From JBBIJH01 sp037446075 (lineage in GTDB: Bacteria > Bacteroidota > Ignavibacteria > UBA10030 > JAHEZR01), in contig JBBIJH010000019.1 in assembly GCA_037446075.1 (NCBI GenBank), forward strand, positions 1 through 29,364: a DNA stretch of 29,364 bases, given 5' to 3'. Shown one piece after another: positions 1-7,840 of this stretch (within the stretch, counting starts at the first letter, position 1; each line of letters begins with the position of its first letter). Under the pieces are notes generated by a model that was not told where the DNA came from, ran no database searches, and worked only from the letters and a program-made list of their open reading frames with translations. Made by a program: the position numbers and the translations under genes.

Positions 1-52
1 GACGGCGGTCGGGTCCTGCTGGTCGGCAAGCTCTACGTGCTGCCCGAGCCGC
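1..52. other. GC-rich edge segment, probable chimeric or foreign junction
   Basis: The first 60 bases are 43/60 G+C, well above the rest of the window. Plus-strand frame 1 reads as high-GC protein-like sequence (DGGRVLLVGKLYVLPEPL) with G or C at every third position except one. The secreted protein on the other strand loses its family-like sequence at about position 52. This could be an assembly chimera at a contig end or a real recombination junction. Confidence 0.45.
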
Positions 53-1493
53 TCAAGGCCACGGTGCTGGCGCTCATAACCGACAGGTGATTGCGGTGGT
101 TGACCACGATGTAGTAGCTTCCAGGCGTTACACCCGTGAAGCTCACGTTGCTCGCTCCATCTGTATCCACCACCGTGCCATCGCTCTTCACGAAGGCCGC
201 ACGACTGGCCACCGTTGTCGTTGTGTTGCTTCTCAACTGCAGCTGCACCCAGTCAACGACACCTGCGGGAATGCTGCCGACGGTCTCAGTCCCGGTGTAT
301 GGGTCGGTTGTCGGAATGTACCCAGCATCATTCAATGCCGTGTTCATGCTGCCCCCGCTGTACGGACCCTGGAGGAAGACTTTCACCGCAACGTTGACCC
401 CCGCTTCCTCGCCAATGGCAAAATCACTGAAGGACGTTTCGCCCGTGATTTGGGCACTCGTCGCGGTAACAGCTCCCATCGTCGGCGATGACCAGCTCGA
501 GGAGAACTTCTTTACCACGAAATTGGCTGTGTTTGCGCCCCCGTCAACATCTCCTCCCACGAAATTAAACGTGGCACTATAGTTATCGAATGTGACCCCA
601 CTGTTCGTTAAGGTGTAGTACCTGTTCACAGATTTGGTTGCGTCAATGCCAGAGCTGGCTATGTTAGGATGTTCACCGCTCGTCGTCGAAGCTGTCAAAT
701 AACCTGCGCCAGTCACGTTACCAAACGTCACGTTAATAGGCGTGTAATTGCTTGCATCTCCGATTTCGAATGTTCTTGACACTGCCCCCGTGGAGACAAA
801 CTTACGCAGCTTGCCTACAACATGCCCGCTCGTGCGTGAGACACTTCCAGCCGTATCGACCGTCAATGCGAACGACCCCATGTCGACATTGCCGCCGGTA
901 AGCGTGAGCGTACCCTTCACAGTTGCGTCAGAGAGAAACGTCACACCTGAGGCATTATCAATGGTGAGATTGTAAAACGAGTTGTCCACGGGAGTGCCGT
1001 TCAACGTTGTGGGCATGCTGAGAGTTTGAGAGCTCGAGCCGTTCAGGATGACAGTCCCAGATCTCGCTTCGAGTCTAGTGCCGCCAGTCGTCAAGACTGG
1101 CCCCTTCAGAATCACGGTTGCACCGTCCAGACTCCGCAGATAGCCCGGATAGGTTCCACTAACCCCCCAAGTGAGTGTTCCATTGACCGTCAGGGTCCTC
1201 CCTGATTGGAGCATCACCGTAGCCTGCGCGGTTTTGGAACCATCGTTGATACTGAGATTACTGCACGCAGCGTTCACGTTGACGGTGACGTCATGATCGG
1301 ATTTTATCGTGACGTTGTCGTCTGCATCAGGAATGCTGTCTGTATCAACCCCCGACACCAGCGTCCAGGTTGCTTTGTAGCTCCAATTACCATCTCTCCG
1401 GCTGATAAAGTTCGCCTGTCCAAACGCAAGTGAGCAGATGGAGAAAATTGTAGTGAGCCCATAAAAAGTTGTTAGCCGTGAATTTACCCTCAT
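33..1493 (-). CDS. Secreted beta-rich surface protein, truncated at its C-terminus by the window edge
   Basis: An N-terminal signal peptide is visible (Arg at residues 2 and 6, hydrophobic stretch to about residue 24, likely cleavage near AFG|Q). The mature part opens with a 'NWSYKATW ... DADDNVTI' pattern and continues as Ser/Thr/Gly-rich beta-strand repeats, as in right-handed beta-helix surface proteins of FCB bacteria. From about residue 370 it enters a module (VKVFLQGPY, DWVQLQLR, SYYIVVNHRNHLSVMSA) that I recall from secreted proteins of this group. In those proteins the module runs on past 'VALS' into a dockerin-like or anchor region. Here the frame ends five residues later in GC-rich sequence, so the true C-terminus is probably missing. 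It lies downstream of the polysaccharide operon on the same strand, separated by 380 bp, and may be transcribed on its own. Function unknown; extracellular or surface location is inferred. Confidence 0.75.
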   Translation of the reverse strand: MRVNSRLTTFYGLTTIFSICSLAFGQANFISRRDGNWSYKATWTLVSGVDTDSIPDADDNVTIKSDHDVTVNVNAACSNLSINDGSKTAQATVMLQSGRTLTVNGTLTWGVSGTYPGYLRSLDGATVILKGPVLTTGGTRLEARSGTVILNGSSSQTLSMPTTLNGTPVDNSFYNLTIDNASGVTFLSDATVKGTLTLTGGNVDMGSFALTVDTAGSVSRTSGHVVGKLRKFVSTGAVSRTFEIGDASNYTPINVTFGNVTGAGYLTASTTSGEHPNIASSGIDATKSVNRYYTLTNSGVTFDNYSATFNFVGGDVDGGANTANFVVKKFSSSWSSPTMGAVTATSAQITGETSFSDFAIGEEAGVNVAVKVFLQGPYSGGSMNTALNDAGYIPTTDPYTGTETVGSIPAGVVDWVQLQLRSNTTTTVASRAAFVKSDGTVVDTDGASNVSFTGVTPGSYYIVVNHRNHLSVMSASTVALSGSGST

Positions 1494-1554
1494 GAGAGCT
1501 CGTTCCCCCAGATATCCAGATTATTATTAGAAATTTCCACAGGTTCTTTGGATA

Positions 1555-1749
1555 CTAAGATGCCGAGGAAAAAAAGAGAAAACATGTCCACTGACAGGTC
1601 ACACAACCGATGATATAATAGGAGCAAAAAGCCGAGATCTGCTTCTTTTCTTCCTCTGCTCCAGGGAGTTTCAACGGGCTCACGGCGAGGACCAGCAATT
1701 CTCTTGTTTGCTCGTTTACAAGAAGCACTGCAAGAAGAGGAATTGACAT
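1555..1749 (-). CDS. Possible small hydrophobic protein (64 aa), uncertain
   Basis: A 64-codon frame starts ATG at 1749 after CGGAG seven bases upstream. It lies about 12 bases downstream of the start point expected from the promoter-like pair TTGACA-17-TAGGAT at 1796-1768. The product has a hydrophobic N-terminus (MSIPLLAVLLV), a charged middle (GAEEEKKQ) and a hydrophobic Cys-rich end (CSYYIIGCVTC). I recognise no family. The reading frame extends upstream to 1767, but that ATG directly abuts the -10 box and is unlikely to be used. It may simply be chance coding in an intergenic region. Confidence 0.25.
   Translation of the reverse strand: MSIPLLAVLLVNEQTRELLVLAVSPLKLPGAEEEKKQISAFCSYYIIGCVTCQWTCFLFFSSAS
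1591..1619 (+). promoter_or_regulatory. sigma-70-like promoter on the plus strand with no obvious gene
   Basis: CTGACA (1591-1596) and TATAAT (1614-1619) are separated by 17 bp and preceded by TGA at the -10, a near-consensus arrangement. No plus-strand gene follows: the next gene is the receiver on the minus strand. If active it would make an antisense or non-coding transcript from about 1626. No clear terminator was seen before 1870. Confidence 0.25.
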
Positions 1750-1767
1750 TTTCAAACTCCGTGTCAT

Positions 1768-1796
1768 ATCCTACAAGAAAGAACTCCTATTGTCAA
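1768..1796 (-). promoter_or_regulatory. sigma-70-like promoter upstream of the 33-1493 gene
   Basis: On the minus strand TTGACA (1796-1791) and TAGGAT (1773-1768) are separated by exactly 17 bp. It could serve the small frame at 1555-1749 and/or the secreted-protein gene, which would then have a ~265 nt leader. This is a consensus match only, and primary-sigma promoters in FCB bacteria often differ from the E. coli consensus. Confidence 0.35.
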
Positions 1797-1873
1797 GAGA
1801 TTAGGGATAGATATGAGAGAGATGTTCGCTCATAAGTAACGACGTCATGCATTGCCTGTCTGGAATCAATAGG

Positions 1874-2242
1874 CTAGCCCCCCGTTACCTCAAGTACTTC
1901 TTTCATCTTTTTCAACAAGATCTCTACATCAACAGGCTTCTCAACGTAATCTGCCGCACCGTATTGAATTGCCAGCACAGCAGACTCTACAGACCCGTAA
2001 CCAGTCACAACGATCACTTTTGCCCTGTTGTCAAATTCCTTGATTTCCTTGAGCACCTCGATTCCGCTCATACTCGGCAGGCCCAGGTCGAGAAGAACGA
2101 CACTGGGTCGATGCTCTTTGTACAGGATGACACCTTGGGGACCGTCTGCTGTCGACAGAACATCGTAGCCCTCCTCTGTAAAGGTAATGATCAGCAACCT
2201 CAACAGCACTTCGTCATCGTCAATAATGAGAACCTTGGGCAT
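1874..2242 (-). CDS. CheY-like response-regulator receiver, NtrC-type
   Basis: A single-domain receiver of 122 residues. The acidic pocket is D8/D9/D10, the phosphoacceptor is D52 (VVLLDLGLP), the switch Thr is in VVTGYGS, and the conserved Lys is in DYVEKPVD. The run 'GSVESAVLAIQYGAADYVEKP' (key residues Gly, Ala-Val, Gly-Ala-Asp-Tyr, Lys-Pro) is typical of receivers that belong to NtrC-family sigma-54 activators, but no output domain follows. The start is the ATG at 2242, supported by GGGAGG nine bases upstream. That start lies inside the end of the upstream glycosyltransferase gene (23 bp overlap), so translation is probably coupled. It is the last gene of the long operon. Likely a phospho-relay or partner-binding regulator of polysaccharide production. 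No histidine kinase is in view. Confidence 0.9.
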   Translation of the reverse strand: MPKVLIIDDDEVLLRLLIITFTEEGYDVLSTADGPQGVILYKEHRPSVVLLDLGLPSMSGIEVLKEIKEFDNRAKVIVVTGYGSVESAVLAIQYGAADYVEKPVDVEILLKKMKEVLEVTGG

Positions 2243-3443
2243 GGGGGTTCGCCTCCCGCGAGATTGATTTGTTGGTTGTTGTTCTCTTTCCCAGACGGTG
2301 GAACCGAGCGCTTTTCTCTGCAGTGCTGCGACCCCATAAACCCCTTGAATTGACGCTGCGGCTCTTTTGCTCCTCGATGACCTGCTCAACGATTGCTTTG
2401 ACTCTTTGAACAAACTCGTCGATCGTATGATGTTCCTCGATGTACTTTCTTCCGGCCATCCCCATTCTTTCGGCTTCGTCAGGATGTTCCCAGAGATACT
2501 CAATGGCCTCACGGAGTGCTTTGGGATCCCTGGGAGGGACGAAGATTCCAGTTCTCCTGTCTTGGAGGACATCGACTTGACCTTTCGTCCTTGTGCAGAT
2601 GACAGCCTTTCCCATGGCCATCGCCTCTAAGATGGAGGTCGTCCCGTTGTCAGTATCCGAGGGCAGCAATGGGATAACAACGAACCTAGACCGGGCGTAT
2701 AAAGCACGCAAGTCGGTGAATGTTTTCTTTCCGATAGTTATAGTGCTTGGCAGGGACGATAAGCTTGAAATCTCTTTGATCGTCGAATACTCAACAGAGC
2801 GATGTGTCCCAGCTGCAATATGACATCTTATGGTCAGCCCGCGCACGGCTTGAATAAGCGTCAGATAGTCACGCATCTCTGACCCCACCGCGCAGATCAT
2901 GTCCGTTGGGCATTCAATCGGGCGCCAGAATTTTTGATCCACCGGCCACTTCAAGAGCACGACCTTCGAGGCGGGGATATGAAGGCAGTTGACAGCGAAA
3001 TCCCATTGCACAGAGGACATGAGGATGAGGCGATCAATGTGAGAATGAACATGCTTCAAGAGAATCGCTTTTTTCGGCTTTGAAATCCAGCTGGCAAGAA
3101 GTACATTTGGCACCCGAGAACCCGTGAGCTTGAGCAGTAGAGCTAAGGGAAGGCCTAATCGCTCTGACCACGAAATCAAAGCATCATACCTCCTCTTAAC
3201 GACAAATGCTTCAAGGAGCTGCGATGCTATTGTTGGTAAAGCTCTGTAGAGAAACCGTCTCAGCAAAGGTGCGCGTTTGAGAAATCGCTCATCAAGGATA
3301 TCCGAATTAAGCGCCCGTGCAAACATTGATGCTCTGATGTACTGATCAGCCGCTTCGAGGCGGAGGAGTTCGCGCCATTCTGGCCGTTCGATACCAGGCG
3401 ACACCAGCATCATTGTCATCATTGAAGAGCGGTTGCCATCCAT
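2220..3443 (-). CDS. GT4-family glycosyltransferase
   Basis: A 407-residue protein with a GT-B fold pattern. The C-terminal half shows the donor-binding region: IGKKTFTDL, then FVVIPLLPSDTDNGTTSILEAMAMGKAVI with the family Glu at E273, then DRRTGIFVPPRDPKAL. The N-terminal half is diverged from typical GT4 proteins. It probably transfers a sugar from a nucleotide donor onto the lipid-linked repeat unit at the inner face of the membrane. The last ~40 residues (rich in Arg, Ser and Asn) lie beyond the usual family end and run into the ribosome-binding site of the receiver gene. The start is uncertain: ATG at 3443 and two ATG pairs within the next 12 codons all lack a clear Shine-Dalgarno. The gap to the upstream gene is 64 bp. 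Confidence 0.85.
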   Translation of the reverse strand: MDGNRSSMMTMMLVSPGIERPEWRELLRLEAADQYIRASMFARALNSDILDERFLKRAPLLRRFLYRALPTIASQLLEAFVVKRRYDALISWSERLGLPLALLLKLTGSRVPNVLLASWISKPKKAILLKHVHSHIDRLILMSSVQWDFAVNCLHIPASKVVLLKWPVDQKFWRPIECPTDMICAVGSEMRDYLTLIQAVRGLTIRCHIAAGTHRSVEYSTIKEISSLSSLPSTITIGKKTFTDLRALYARSRFVVIPLLPSDTDNGTTSILEAMAMGKAVICTRTKGQVDVLQDRRTGIFVPPRDPKALREAIEYLWEHPDEAERMGMAGRKYIEEHHTIDEFVQRVKAIVEQVIEEQKSRSVNSRGLWGRSTAEKSARFHRLGKRTTTNKSISREANPHAQGSHY

Positions 3444-3507
3444 TCTGCGTTACCAGCACGTTGATGAGAGACTACCACTATACAGCAAGCTCGACCCCGA
3501 GACATGA

Positions 3508-6498
3508 TCAACGGGTTATAAGAAAAGGTTCTGTCACGCCATTGCCGAGGAGCCTTAGTACGTTCTTAAGCCTCGGCTGGTCGCGGAGACCCAACGCCCA
3601 TCGCAGAGGAGAATCGTTGGCGGCGTCTGGAGCCGATTCACAGATTCTACATCCTCGCTGCCTACCATGCGCGACCCTCCTTGCGACTTTCAGAAATCCC
3701 TGTTGACGCCTTGCAGCAGCGAAAGGGAACACTCTCTTGCCCGCAGCACTTCTTATGCTCGGATTCACGTCAGACGGCACATAGGCGTAGTCCGAGACTC
3801 GAAGGAGGGGAAGATCTTCCGCCCCTTCGCCGATCGCATGCACCCGACGCGCTCCGAGCGCGCGCTTTAGCTCCATCGTCCCCCTACCTTTGTTACAGCT
3901 CTTGCCTACAAGATGGGTCGCGGCTGTGCTGACGATGACACGCAACCGATCAACACCATTGGCTCCCATGACACTCTCGACCGTTGATGCTGGAACCGGA
4001 GACCACGCCCCCCCGTTGAAGTGTGACAATCGGATCGAGTACTGGAATGCCGGATCCACGACGAAATCCGTTGTCTCGATGAAAACGTTCCGAAGTTTTT
4101 CTATCTGCCCCAATTCCTCCCTCTCGACGAGGGGGACTGCCTTCCCACAATCGGATAGCCAAAGAACCGACCCATATTCCGCAACACCGGCTCCGAGATG
4201 GAAAATTTGACACCGATCGACTACGTCCCGCAGACTACGCCCCGACACCAGCACTGGCTGAAATCCATGGATCTTTAGCGTACGCAGTGCTAGGGCCCCG
4301 GCTGGAGTGGAGCAGCTAAACCCCAAGAGATCATTTTCCAACACACCATCGATGTTAATCGCAAAGAGGCGGCTACTATGTGGCTCCCCTTCACCCACAC
4401 CGCATGCCGAAGCCAAGAATTTGTTTGCGGTGGACGAAAGTGTGCGCTCGATCTCCAGAACCTCTATTGCGCTTGCCTTCTGCCCCCCGGCGCTTCCGAC
4501 ACGGTGTGGGACTTTTCCCTTGAGGGCAATGAGGTTCAAGAGCCGGGCCCTTTTGAGCAAGCCGACCATAAGCTTGTAAGCTGGCAAGCGCCCTGAGGCG
4601 TTTCGATCACCGCTTTCACGTTCGTATTCGGAGACCAAGAGATTTTCCAGAGGCGTCGACAAGTTGTGTTCCAATGCCAGGCCTGCAAGATCAAAAACCG
4701 GATCAAAGATGCACGTATCTTCCCGGTCAAAATCATGCTCTTCGAAGTCAAGCTTAAGCGCGCCATCTCCATTAACAGGGAGAATCCACTCTTCCGGCCC
4801 CATTTTTCCATCAACCGCTATCCGCGGAGCATCGAAAGAGATCTGCATGAGTCGACTGCACAAACGCTGGGTAGCAAGCGAAGTCAGGTAGCAAGAGCTA
4901 CGTGCAAAAGCCTTGGCCAATGTATGCCACCCCGTTTCCCGGTCGTCAACCTCGATATTCGCCTTAGGGTTCAGCGAGAGTCTCTCTGCTCTTCGAGCCA
5001 CATAACGGGCTGCATGTTTGATGAAGTTTTCATCAACCGCATCGGGGCGGTCCGCGGCTCTGACTCCCTCAATCCAAGGAGCGATAATAAAGCCCTCCAT
5101 GACTGGTCGAGTCTTCGGGATGAATTCAGAAAGAGCGCCCGCTATTGCCAGCACATGATCCTCAAACCAACCAAGCCCGCATCCTTTCACTGCGAAACGC
5201 GCCTCTTGAGAGCCCCCAGTGGTGATTATCTGTCCCTCGACGATAACCTTCTTATGACATCGATAGGTTGTCGGCACGGCGGACCACCCGGCTCCGGCAT
5301 CTCCACCCTGTCTCGGCGGGGAAGTCAGAGGAGCCACCCTTGTTGCGATAAAACCTTTAACGCGCTCGTCCGAACTTCTAAGCATGTTGCCGATGTTTTT
5401 CTGGAGAATCTCCAAGTCGACAACCCGATGCGCTCGCCATCGCTCAGGCGCGAGGACTATCGTTCTATTTCCACGGAGCTCCGTCTCCGACAAAGGCGGT
5501 TTCCCATCTCCGCTTCCCTCGAAGAACGGTGCACCTCGTTCCTGGAGGATCAGGGGTACGATGTGTTCCTCGGGGGCACCGAGCTTCCTCAAAATCCGTA
5601 CGGTCTGAACAAGGGTCCCACCCGAATACGGGGGATCATCAACAATCAAGGCCGGTCCGTGTAGGATCCTGCGGCGCAAACGTTTTTTCTCTTCCGGGCA
5701 GAGCAGGGTGCCCGGCCGTACGCTTTCCACCGTGACATCCGTGAATCCTTGGAGCCGCAGGTAACCAAAACACAACGGAGCAAGATAAGAGCCAGAGGTT
5801 CTGATGCCCAGGACGGTGACTGGCATAGCTCGATTGACAAGGGTCCGCGAGAATTCCTCTATCAATTCCCGACAGTCGTCCGGATGACAATCGAAATCCT
5901 TGAAGCAAGCAGGGATTTTTAGCACCTTAGGGTCAAGGTCTGGCGGGTACGGTCTCGTAAGAATCTCTGAGATAAGCTGCTTCACTTGAGCCAGAACAGA
6001 AGCTTCCGGCGTCTGTTTCACATCGCGAACCTGGATAACTACAAGGGCTAGCTCAGCTGTGACTTTTCGAAGAAGGTCTGAAAAGCCGGGTAGGGAACTG
6101 TCGCGCAGGAGCAGGCGTGCTCGCAAACGCAACGCAGCCACCGCGTCAATTCCCCACCCGAGGAGCTTCAGGAGGACTCGCTGAGCGAGGTTTTTCAAAA
6201 GATTTGCCACGCGCCAAGGAAGGAAGTCGAAAAGCCATTCAAAGTACCGTGAACTCGTGAACAGAGAAGATCCTCCACCGCAACGCGGGTGCAGGAAGTC
6301 TTCTAGGACCTGCCACATCGCGCAGAGGGTGAAATACTCATCCCAAAGGAGCGCCTGTAGCTCGTGCGGCTTCTCCCCCCGACAAAGAGAGAGATCTCGC
6401 AGGTGATCCATAAGCTCCCGGTACGTGCGGAGGGGGCTCCGCGACCAAGGCTGTGGGTTGTAACAACGATTGGAACCCGTATGTGTCTGAGAATTCAT
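3508..6498 (-). CDS. Phosphoribosyltransferase / kinase-like / HAD-like fusion protein
   Basis: A 996-residue multidomain protein with no signal peptide or clear membrane segment; probably cytoplasmic. Residues 1-200 are unassigned. About 200-325 is a phosphoribosyltransferase-like domain: VTVLGIRTSG at 227-236, and the PRPP-loop-like LIVDDPPYSGGT with D287 and D288. About 425-640 resembles an aminoglycoside-phosphotransferase-type kinase: RFAVKG with K438, then KLDFEEHDF and FDPVFDLAG with D599. About 708-925 is HAD-like (Cof/SPP type), with motif II VLVSGRS and NKGRGTMELK. Motif I reads INIDG, so the nucleophile Asp is Asn (N715, codon AAC). Motif IV reads GEGAEDLPLL, with Glu (E891) for the usual Asp. 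The last ~70 residues are Arg-rich. A TTG precedes the ATG directly; ATG at 6498 was chosen, with only a weak ribosome site. Substrate unknown. The context suggests nucleotide or activated-sugar metabolism, which is inference. Confidence 0.7.
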   Translation of the reverse strand: MNSQTHTGSNRCYNPQPWSRSPLRTYRELMDHLRDLSLCRGEKPHELQALLWDEYFTLCAMWQVLEDFLHPRCGGGSSLFTSSRYFEWLFDFLPWRVANLLKNLAQRVLLKLLGWGIDAVAALRLRARLLLRDSSLPGFSDLLRKVTAELALVVIQVRDVKQTPEASVLAQVKQLISEILTRPYPPDLDPKVLKIPACFKDFDCHPDDCRELIEEFSRTLVNRAMPVTVLGIRTSGSYLAPLCFGYLRLQGFTDVTVESVRPGTLLCPEEKKRLRRRILHGPALIVDDPPYSGGTLVQTVRILRKLGAPEEHIVPLILQERGAPFFEGSGDGKPPLSETELRGNRTIVLAPERWRAHRVVDLEILQKNIGNMLRSSDERVKGFIATRVAPLTSPPRQGGDAGAGWSAVPTTYRCHKKVIVEGQIITTGGSQEARFAVKGCGLGWFEDHVLAIAGALSEFIPKTRPVMEGFIIAPWIEGVRAADRPDAVDENFIKHAARYVARRAERLSLNPKANIEVDDRETGWHTLAKAFARSSCYLTSLATQRLCSRLMQISFDAPRIAVDGKMGPEEWILPVNGDGALKLDFEEHDFDREDTCIFDPVFDLAGLALEHNLSTPLENLLVSEYERESGDRNASGRLPAYKLMVGLLKRARLLNLIALKGKVPHRVGSAGGQKASAIEVLEIERTLSSTANKFLASACGVGEGEPHSSRLFAINIDGVLENDLLGFSCSTPAGALALRTLKIHGFQPVLVSGRSLRDVVDRCQIFHLGAGVAEYGSVLWLSDCGKAVPLVEREELGQIEKLRNVFIETTDFVVDPAFQYSIRLSHFNGGAWSPVPASTVESVMGANGVDRLRVIVSTAATHLVGKSCNKGRGTMELKRALGARRVHAIGEGAEDLPLLRVSDYAYVPSDVNPSIRSAAGKRVFPFAAARRQQGFLKVARRVAHGRQRGCRICESAPDAANDSPLRWALGLRDQPRLKNVLRLLGNGVTEPFLITR

Positions 6499-6588
6499 CA
6501 AGGTACTTCAGCAGTCGGCATCACGTGAGATTGAGCTTAGCATACCCAGAGGGGACTTCTTTGCCTTGCAGTGCATCAGCCCACCCGA

Positions 6589-7779
6589 TCATTCGCGTGT
6601 AGTCCGAATCCACCCCTGACCCTGGCCGCGCCATAGCAGCTTGGTGTAGAGCAGTATCTTCCACGCGGCGTACCGAGGAACATAGAGAAGTGCTTTGTAC
6701 ACGAGCCGATCAGCAGCCCCCGCGTAGAGACCCGTAATAAGGTAGAACCCGCCCAGTCCTGCGAGCGCCAACCAGAGCCAGGCGAACCGTGTCATCCTAT
6801 CAATGCCCACCGCTCCGAGGAAAAGATGGAGAAGAAACATGAACACCACGAACACTAGCAAATTGACCAATGGTGGAGTTACGAGATCCACAAATGCATC
6901 AAACGCTTTGAATGACGCCCGTTTGAACGCAAAGCGAAGTAGCTGACCAGCATATTTGCGCACGAGCGGGAATCTCCCGGCCTCCCATCTTGCACGTTGA
7001 CTCTCTGCATTCTCAGCACTCTGGGGCATCGGTGAATACACGATCGCTTCAGGTGCGAATACCACGGTGATCCCGTGTACGACTAACTCTAACCCGTACT
7101 CGAGATCCTCCGCCAGGGAATAGGCGTTCCACGGAACAGACCGCAAGGTATCAACGGCAAAGCACATGCCATTGCCTCGCAAGCCGGCCGAACATCCGAT
7201 TGCTCGACGGCCCAAAGGCCGAACGTAGTTATAGAGGATAAATCCTATTCGCGTCACCTCCGAACTCCACGCACCTGGACGCGGCTCGACCATGTCACTC
7301 GACTGGATAGCCTTTGCTCCTTTTTCCAAATGAAAATTCATCACCGCGAGGAAGTTTCTGGATACAACACTGTCGGCGTCAATGATGACCACTGCCTCAT
7401 ACCCAGCCTGAGTCGACAAGAGTCGATCAAAGCACCAACGGAGAGCGTATCCTTTTCCTCGGAGCTTCTGATTCTGTCTCTCGTAGACAATTGTCCCCAA
7501 GCTCCTTGCAACCCTAGCGGTCCCATCCGCACAATTATCTGCAATGACAATGACGTCGAAAGACCGACGGGGATAATCAACTGCTAGGACGCTGTGGATC
7601 GTCCTTCCGATAGTTAATTCCTCATTGTGCGCAGGAACGATCACGGCCATCTTCCGCATTCTGGATGTCTTTGTCATCGGCTGTTGCTTAACAAACAACG
7701 CCAGAACGCTCAGTGCCGCGACGTAGAAAAGAAAGAAACCAAGCAATACTGCCAATGCTATTTCAAAGCCCAGGATCAT
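6589..7779 (-). CDS. Membrane GT2 glycosyltransferase, processive type
   Basis: A 396-residue inner-membrane glycosyltransferase. One N-terminal membrane segment (about 5-30) precedes a GT-A domain: VIVPAHNEE, ADNCADGT, the metal-binding DAD at 134-136, the catalytic ED in LAEDLEYG (224-225), and QRARW at 261-265. Two or three membrane segments follow (about 295-360). DAD, ED and Q-x-x-R-W together are the signature of cellulose/hyaluronan/poly-GlcNAc-type synthases, although single-sugar transferases of this group exist. It may extend the chain or add a backbone sugar. The upstream AMP-ligase stop is 61 bp away. A TTG directly precedes the chosen ATG at 7779. Confidence 0.88.
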   Translation of the reverse strand: MILGFEIALAVLLGFFLFYVAALSVLALFVKQQPMTKTSRMRKMAVIVPAHNEELTIGRTIHSVLAVDYPRRSFDVIVIADNCADGTARVARSLGTIVYERQNQKLRGKGYALRWCFDRLLSTQAGYEAVVIIDADSVVSRNFLAVMNFHLEKGAKAIQSSDMVEPRPGAWSSEVTRIGFILYNYVRPLGRRAIGCSAGLRGNGMCFAVDTLRSVPWNAYSLAEDLEYGLELVVHGITVVFAPEAIVYSPMPQSAENAESQRARWEAGRFPLVRKYAGQLLRFAFKRASFKAFDAFVDLVTPPLVNLLVFVVFMFLLHLFLGAVGIDRMTRFAWLWLALAGLGGFYLITGLYAGAADRLVYKALLYVPRYAAWKILLYTKLLWRGQGQGWIRTTRE

Positions 7780-7840
7780 CAAATGCGTTCTCTTCTAGTT
7801 GCATTATGTTGATACCGGGGGTCGAACTTCGAGTCATTTC

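Larger units (their letters stand above)
1494..1873. other. Intergenic region between the polysaccharide operon and the secreted-protein gene
   Basis: This 380 bp stretch separates the receiver stop from the secreted-protein start. It contains the two promoter-like pairs described separately, a possible 64-codon frame, and an 8-bp palindrome (GGCTAGCC, 1871-1878) that overlaps the receiver stop codon. I found no convincing intrinsic terminator for the operon (no GC-rich stem followed by a T run on the minus strand). Confidence 0.6.

Noticed and set aside
136..582. Plus-strand open frame (148 codons)
   Set aside because: Antisense to the secreted protein, whose conserved module is on the minus strand.
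1847..2353. Plus-strand open frame (168 codons)
   Set aside because: Antisense to the well-defined receiver and to the end of the GT4 gene; low-complexity His/Cys/Gln-rich translation with no domain.
4666..5664. Long plus-strand open frame (332 codons)
   Set aside because: It lies fully antisense to the conserved phosphoribosyltransferase/kinase-like part of the 996-residue protein, and its translation has no recognisable domain.
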